From JBGLNJ01 sp041300525 (lineage in GTDB: Bacteria > Chloroflexota > Anaerolineae > Fen-1058): DNA of 64,000 nucleotides. Location of the stretch: positions 2,232,001 through 2,296,000 of the forward strand of contig JBGLNJ010000001.1 in NCBI GenBank assembly GCA_041300525.1, in the 5' to 3' direction. Positions 61,605 through 64,000 of this stretch are shown one piece after another (within the stretch, counting starts at the first letter, position 1; each line of letters opens with the position of its first letter). Under the pieces are notes generated by a model that worked only from the letters and a program-made list of their open reading frames with translations, did not search any database and had not been told where the DNA came from. The translations under genes were made by a program, and so were the position numbers.

Positions 61605-63155
61605 CTACAATGGCATATTGCCATGCTTCTTGGGCGGGTTCGTATCTCGCTTATTCTGCAGCATCTCCAATGCGTTGATGAGGCGCGGACGGGTTTCGCG
61701 CGGCTCGATCACGTCGTCCAGGTAACCGCGCGAAGCGGCGACGTACGGATTGGCAAATTGCTCGCGGTACAGCGCGATCAACTCTGCGCGCTTGGCTTCC
61801 GGGTCGGCGGCCTCGGCGATCTCTTTGCGGAAGATGATGTTGACCGCGCCCTCCGGCCCCATCACCGCGATTTCGGCGGACGGCCAGGCCAGGTTCACGT
61901 CGCCCCGGATGTGTTTACTGCTCATGACGCAATACGCGCCGCCATACGACTTGCGCGTGATGACGGTGAGCTTGGGCACGGTCGCTTCGCAGTAAGCATA
62001 GAGCAGCTTGGCCCCGTGCCGGATGATACCGCCGTGCTCCTGTCCCACGCCCGGCAAAAAGCCCGGCACATCCTCGAACGTGACAATGGGGATGTTGAAG
62101 CAATCGCAAAAACGGATGAACCGCGCGCCTTTGTGCGAGGCGTCAATGTCCAGCACGCCGGCCAGCACGGCGGGTTGATTCGCCACGATCCCCACGCTGC
62201 GCCCGCCTAGTCGCGCAAATCCGACGACGATGTTTTGAGCATAGTGCTCCTGAATCTCGAACAGGTCGCCGCAGTCTACGACCATCCGTATGACGTCTCG
62301 GATGTCATACGGCTTGTTGGAATTGTCGGGCACGATGGTATCGAGCCGCTCGTCCATGCGGAGTGGATCATCGCTGGATTTGAGCACCGGCGGATCGTCC
62401 TGGTTGTTCTGCGGCAGAAAACTCAGCAGGCGGCGGATGAGATACAGGCAATCGGCCTCAGAGTCAACGGCCACGTGGCTGACGCCGCTGATGGTGCTGT
62501 GCGTCATCGCGCCGCCGAGCTTTTCAGCGCTCACCTCCTCGTGCGTCACGGACTTTACCACGTCCGGCCCGGTCACGAACATGTACGACGAGTTCTTGAC
62601 CATGAAAATGAAATCGGTCAGCGCGGGCGAATAGACGGCGCCGCCCGCGCACGATCCCATGATGGCCGAAATCTGCGGGATGACGCCGGAGGCTAACGTG
62701 TTGCGCAAAAAGATGTCAGCATACCCGCCCAAGCTGACGACGCCCTCCTGGATGCGCGCGCCGCCCGAATCGTTCAGGCCGATGACGGGAGCGCCGTTTT
62801 TCATCGCCATATCCAGAATCTTGCAAATCTTGGCCGCGTGGACTTCGCCCAGGCTCCCGCCAAAGACCGTGAAATCTTGCGAGTAGACGTACACCAGCCG
62901 CCCCTCAATCGTGCCCCAGCCGGTCACGACGCTATCGGACAGAAATTTCTTGTCCCCCATGCCAAAGTTGACGCTGCGATGCTCGACGAACAAATCGGTC
63001 TCTCGAAAGCTTCCCTTGTCCAACAAAAGGTCAAGCCGTTCGCGCGCAGTCAGCCGGCGCTTGGCATGCTGGGCGTCAATGCGCTCCGGCCCGCCGCCGA
63101 GCCTGGCCTGTTCGCGGAGGTCTCGTAGATGCTCTATCTCCGGAAGAATTTCCAT
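61605..63155 (-). CDS. pccB: Acyl-CoA (propionyl-CoA) carboxylase beta subunit
   Basis: 516 residues, the normal length for the carboxyltransferase subunit. D-S-G-G-A-R-I-Q-E-G-V and M-G-S-C-A-G-G-A-V-Y-S-P form the CoA-binding crotonase-like core, and the C-terminal half has R-K-S-Y-G-G-A-Y-C-V-M and V-M-G-P-E-G-A-V. The similarity pattern (D-I-D-A-S-x-K-G-A-R-F-I-R-F-C-D) fits the propionyl-CoA carboxylase group, though substrate choice depends on an active-site Asp/Ile position not certain here. With mutase subunit and MeaB at 41262-42710 it outlines the methylmalonyl-CoA route. Confidence 0.93.
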   Translation of the reverse strand: MEILPEIEHLRDLREQARLGGGPERIDAQHAKRRLTARERLDLLLDKGSFRETDLFVEHRSVNFGMGDKKFLSDSVVTGWGTIEGRLVYVYSQDFTVFGGSLGEVHAAKICKILDMAMKNGAPVIGLNDSGGARIQEGVVSLGGYADIFLRNTLASGVIPQISAIMGSCAGGAVYSPALTDFIFMVKNSSYMFVTGPDVVKSVTHEEVSAEKLGGAMTHSTISGVSHVAVDSEADCLYLIRRLLSFLPQNNQDDPPVLKSSDDPLRMDERLDTIVPDNSNKPYDIRDVIRMVVDCGDLFEIQEHYAQNIVVGFARLGGRSVGIVANQPAVLAGVLDIDASHKGARFIRFCDCFNIPIVTFEDVPGFLPGVGQEHGGIIRHGAKLLYAYCEATVPKLTVITRKSYGGAYCVMSSKHIRGDVNLAWPSAEIAVMGPEGAVNIIFRKEIAEAADPEAKRAELIALYREQFANPYVAASRGYLDDVIEPRETRPRLINALEMLQNKRDTNPPKKHGNMPL

Positions 63156-63719
63156 ATCCTCTCTCTGGTTCTAAGGGTCAGGGCTTTCTCATAAAAACCG
63201 TGTCGCCCAGCCCAGCGGTTGAAACCGCGCCTAAGGAGCCTTCGGCTGGCCGTCGGCCTACGCCGACGGGACATTGCGTCCGCGCAGGCGGACGCCTGGC
63301 CGCAGGCCCAACAGGAGCGACACTTGCACCGGCACGCAAGTGCAGCATTCTATAGTGAATTTGTCAAGAGGCACCTTTGCCAGGTGCAAGCCGCATTGAA
63401 GAGACCTCGGCGAAATCGCGTTTTTTTCGCGGGGCGTGATGCGAAATGTATCAACGGTTGTTCGAGTTCAGCAGCAACTCTCAGTTTGGCTGTTACGGCA
63501 GGTAACTCGCCCACGCCGATGATCTTGAGATCAACCTAGTGCATCCGAGATGTCGTGACGGGCACGATCTCAACATTCCTCATTCGATGTGCTCAAGCGG
63601 CGGGGGCAACCTTGCTGCACTGCGAGATCGCTAACGCGTCTCAAGGTGTGTGTCGGCGTCCCCCGCCGTTTCAGCTCAACGCTGGGACATCGCTGCGACC
63701 GGACAACCGGAACGGCGCA
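63156..63719. other. Spacer with palindromes before the IS110 end
   Basis: About 560 bases without a recognisable gene. It contains the perfect stem GCGTCCGC / GCGGACGC (63276-63295), a GCCGTCGGC/GCCGACGG stem just upstream and a GGCACCT/AGGTGC pair near 63372-63393. These may be remains of the mobile element border or REP-like elements. Confidence 0.5.
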
Positions 63720-64000
63720 CTAGGCTGGCTCGCCCAAGGTCTGCCAGCGGTCCGGGTCGTACTTGTCCCGGTCGTGGCCGGTGCACCAGACATACCAGAG
63801 CAACTTGTTCATGCACGCGCCGATCGCTTCCATCTTAGTCAGCGGATTGCGTGCCCGACTTTGTAGGCGTTGATAATGATAGGCAATCGCCGCATTGCGG
63901 CTGAGTAACTGCAAAGTGGCCCAGTACAGCACCAGGCGCAAGCGGGCGCGCCCTTGTTTGGAGAAGGGAGTCGTGCCGCGCTGGAATCGGCCCGACGACT
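63720..64000 (-). mobile_element. IS110-family transposase, C-terminal part (cut by window edge)
   Basis: A minus-strand frame enters at the window edge and ends at 63720. It encodes F-S-K-Q-G-R-A-R-L-R-L-V-L-Y-W-A, the S-K-x-G-x-x-x-L-R motif of the C-terminal Tnp_20 domain, then A-I-A-Y-H-Y-Q-R-L and K-M-E-A-I-G-A-C-M-N-K-L-L. This is typical of IS110 transposases, which have a RuvC-like DEDD domain and, in IS110/IS1111 members, use a bridge RNA encoded in the element ends. The rest lies beyond the window. The 3' spacer (63156-63719) may contain the element end. Confidence 0.75.

Overview
The window reads as high-GC chromosomal DNA of a free-living bacterium, most likely Chloroflexota (Anaerolineae-like). 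This is inferred from gene content and style: many GT39-type membrane glycosyltransferases, Thr/Pro-rich surface lipoproteins, a roadblock/V4R/response-regulator cluster, CPBP proteases and a type A RNase P RNA. No rRNA or tRNA gene was found, so the assignment is tentative. It looks like a metagenome-derived contig, because it contains several abrupt gene chimeras and a 64-nt poly-C run.

Layout. 1-5.2 kb: envelope glycosyltransferases, a FlK-type thioesterase and two gene wrecks. 5.2-11.7 kb: ParB/DUF4032 protein, LOG protein, a bacterial-type prolyl-tRNA synthetase, a lipoprotein, then a second prolyl-tRNA synthetase of the archaeal/eukaryotic type. 11.7-25.3 kb: accessory zone with membrane proteins, two CPBP proteases, two MFS exporters, a nitroreductase, methyltransferases, an Imm-5-like immunity protein and many remnants (M29 peptidase, ketopantoate reductase, S9 peptidase, carboxymuconolactone decarboxylase, Mth938-like, DnaE2, methyltransferase), ending at poly-C. 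25.4-36.7 kb: FecR-like protein, rnpB, Kef-type antiporter with a PII-like partner, PIG-L deacetylase, surface proteins, a DUF4160/DUF2442 pair, bacterioferritin and YbaK. 36.8-41.0 kb: two GAF-containing sensor genes facing each other, both cut at one point. 41.2-46.3 kb: B12-binding mutase subunit and MeaB, phosphatase, prs, and an ABC-F/QueG chimera. 46.4-48.6 kb: a self-contained roadblock-V4R-response regulator transcription unit with promoter and terminator. 48.6-53.3 kb: DPM1-like glycosyltransferase, a YfhO/GT4 fusion and a toast-rack lipoprotein. 53.7-56.8 kb: pntAA-pntAB-pntB transhydrogenase. 57-63.2 kb: minus-strand cluster with biotin carboxylase, biotin carrier and carboxyltransferase. 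The right edge holds an IS110-type transposase end.

How it fits together. The acyl-CoA carboxylase parts, the methylmalonyl-CoA mutase B12 subunit and MeaB form much of a propionyl-CoA to succinyl-CoA route. The transhydrogenase links NADH, NADPH and proton motive force. The roadblock/V4R/REC unit is a compact candidate signalling module.

The strongest signal not explained by genes is a family of short arrays with exact 7-nt periodicity. At least 18 loci have unrelated unit words, many fold back as inverted repeats, and several are translated in frame inside genes or supply a start codon or a C-terminus. Separate palindromes (AGACCT...AGGTT, GTAGGGCAAGATG, CCCC-loop hairpins) are also scattered through genes and spacers.
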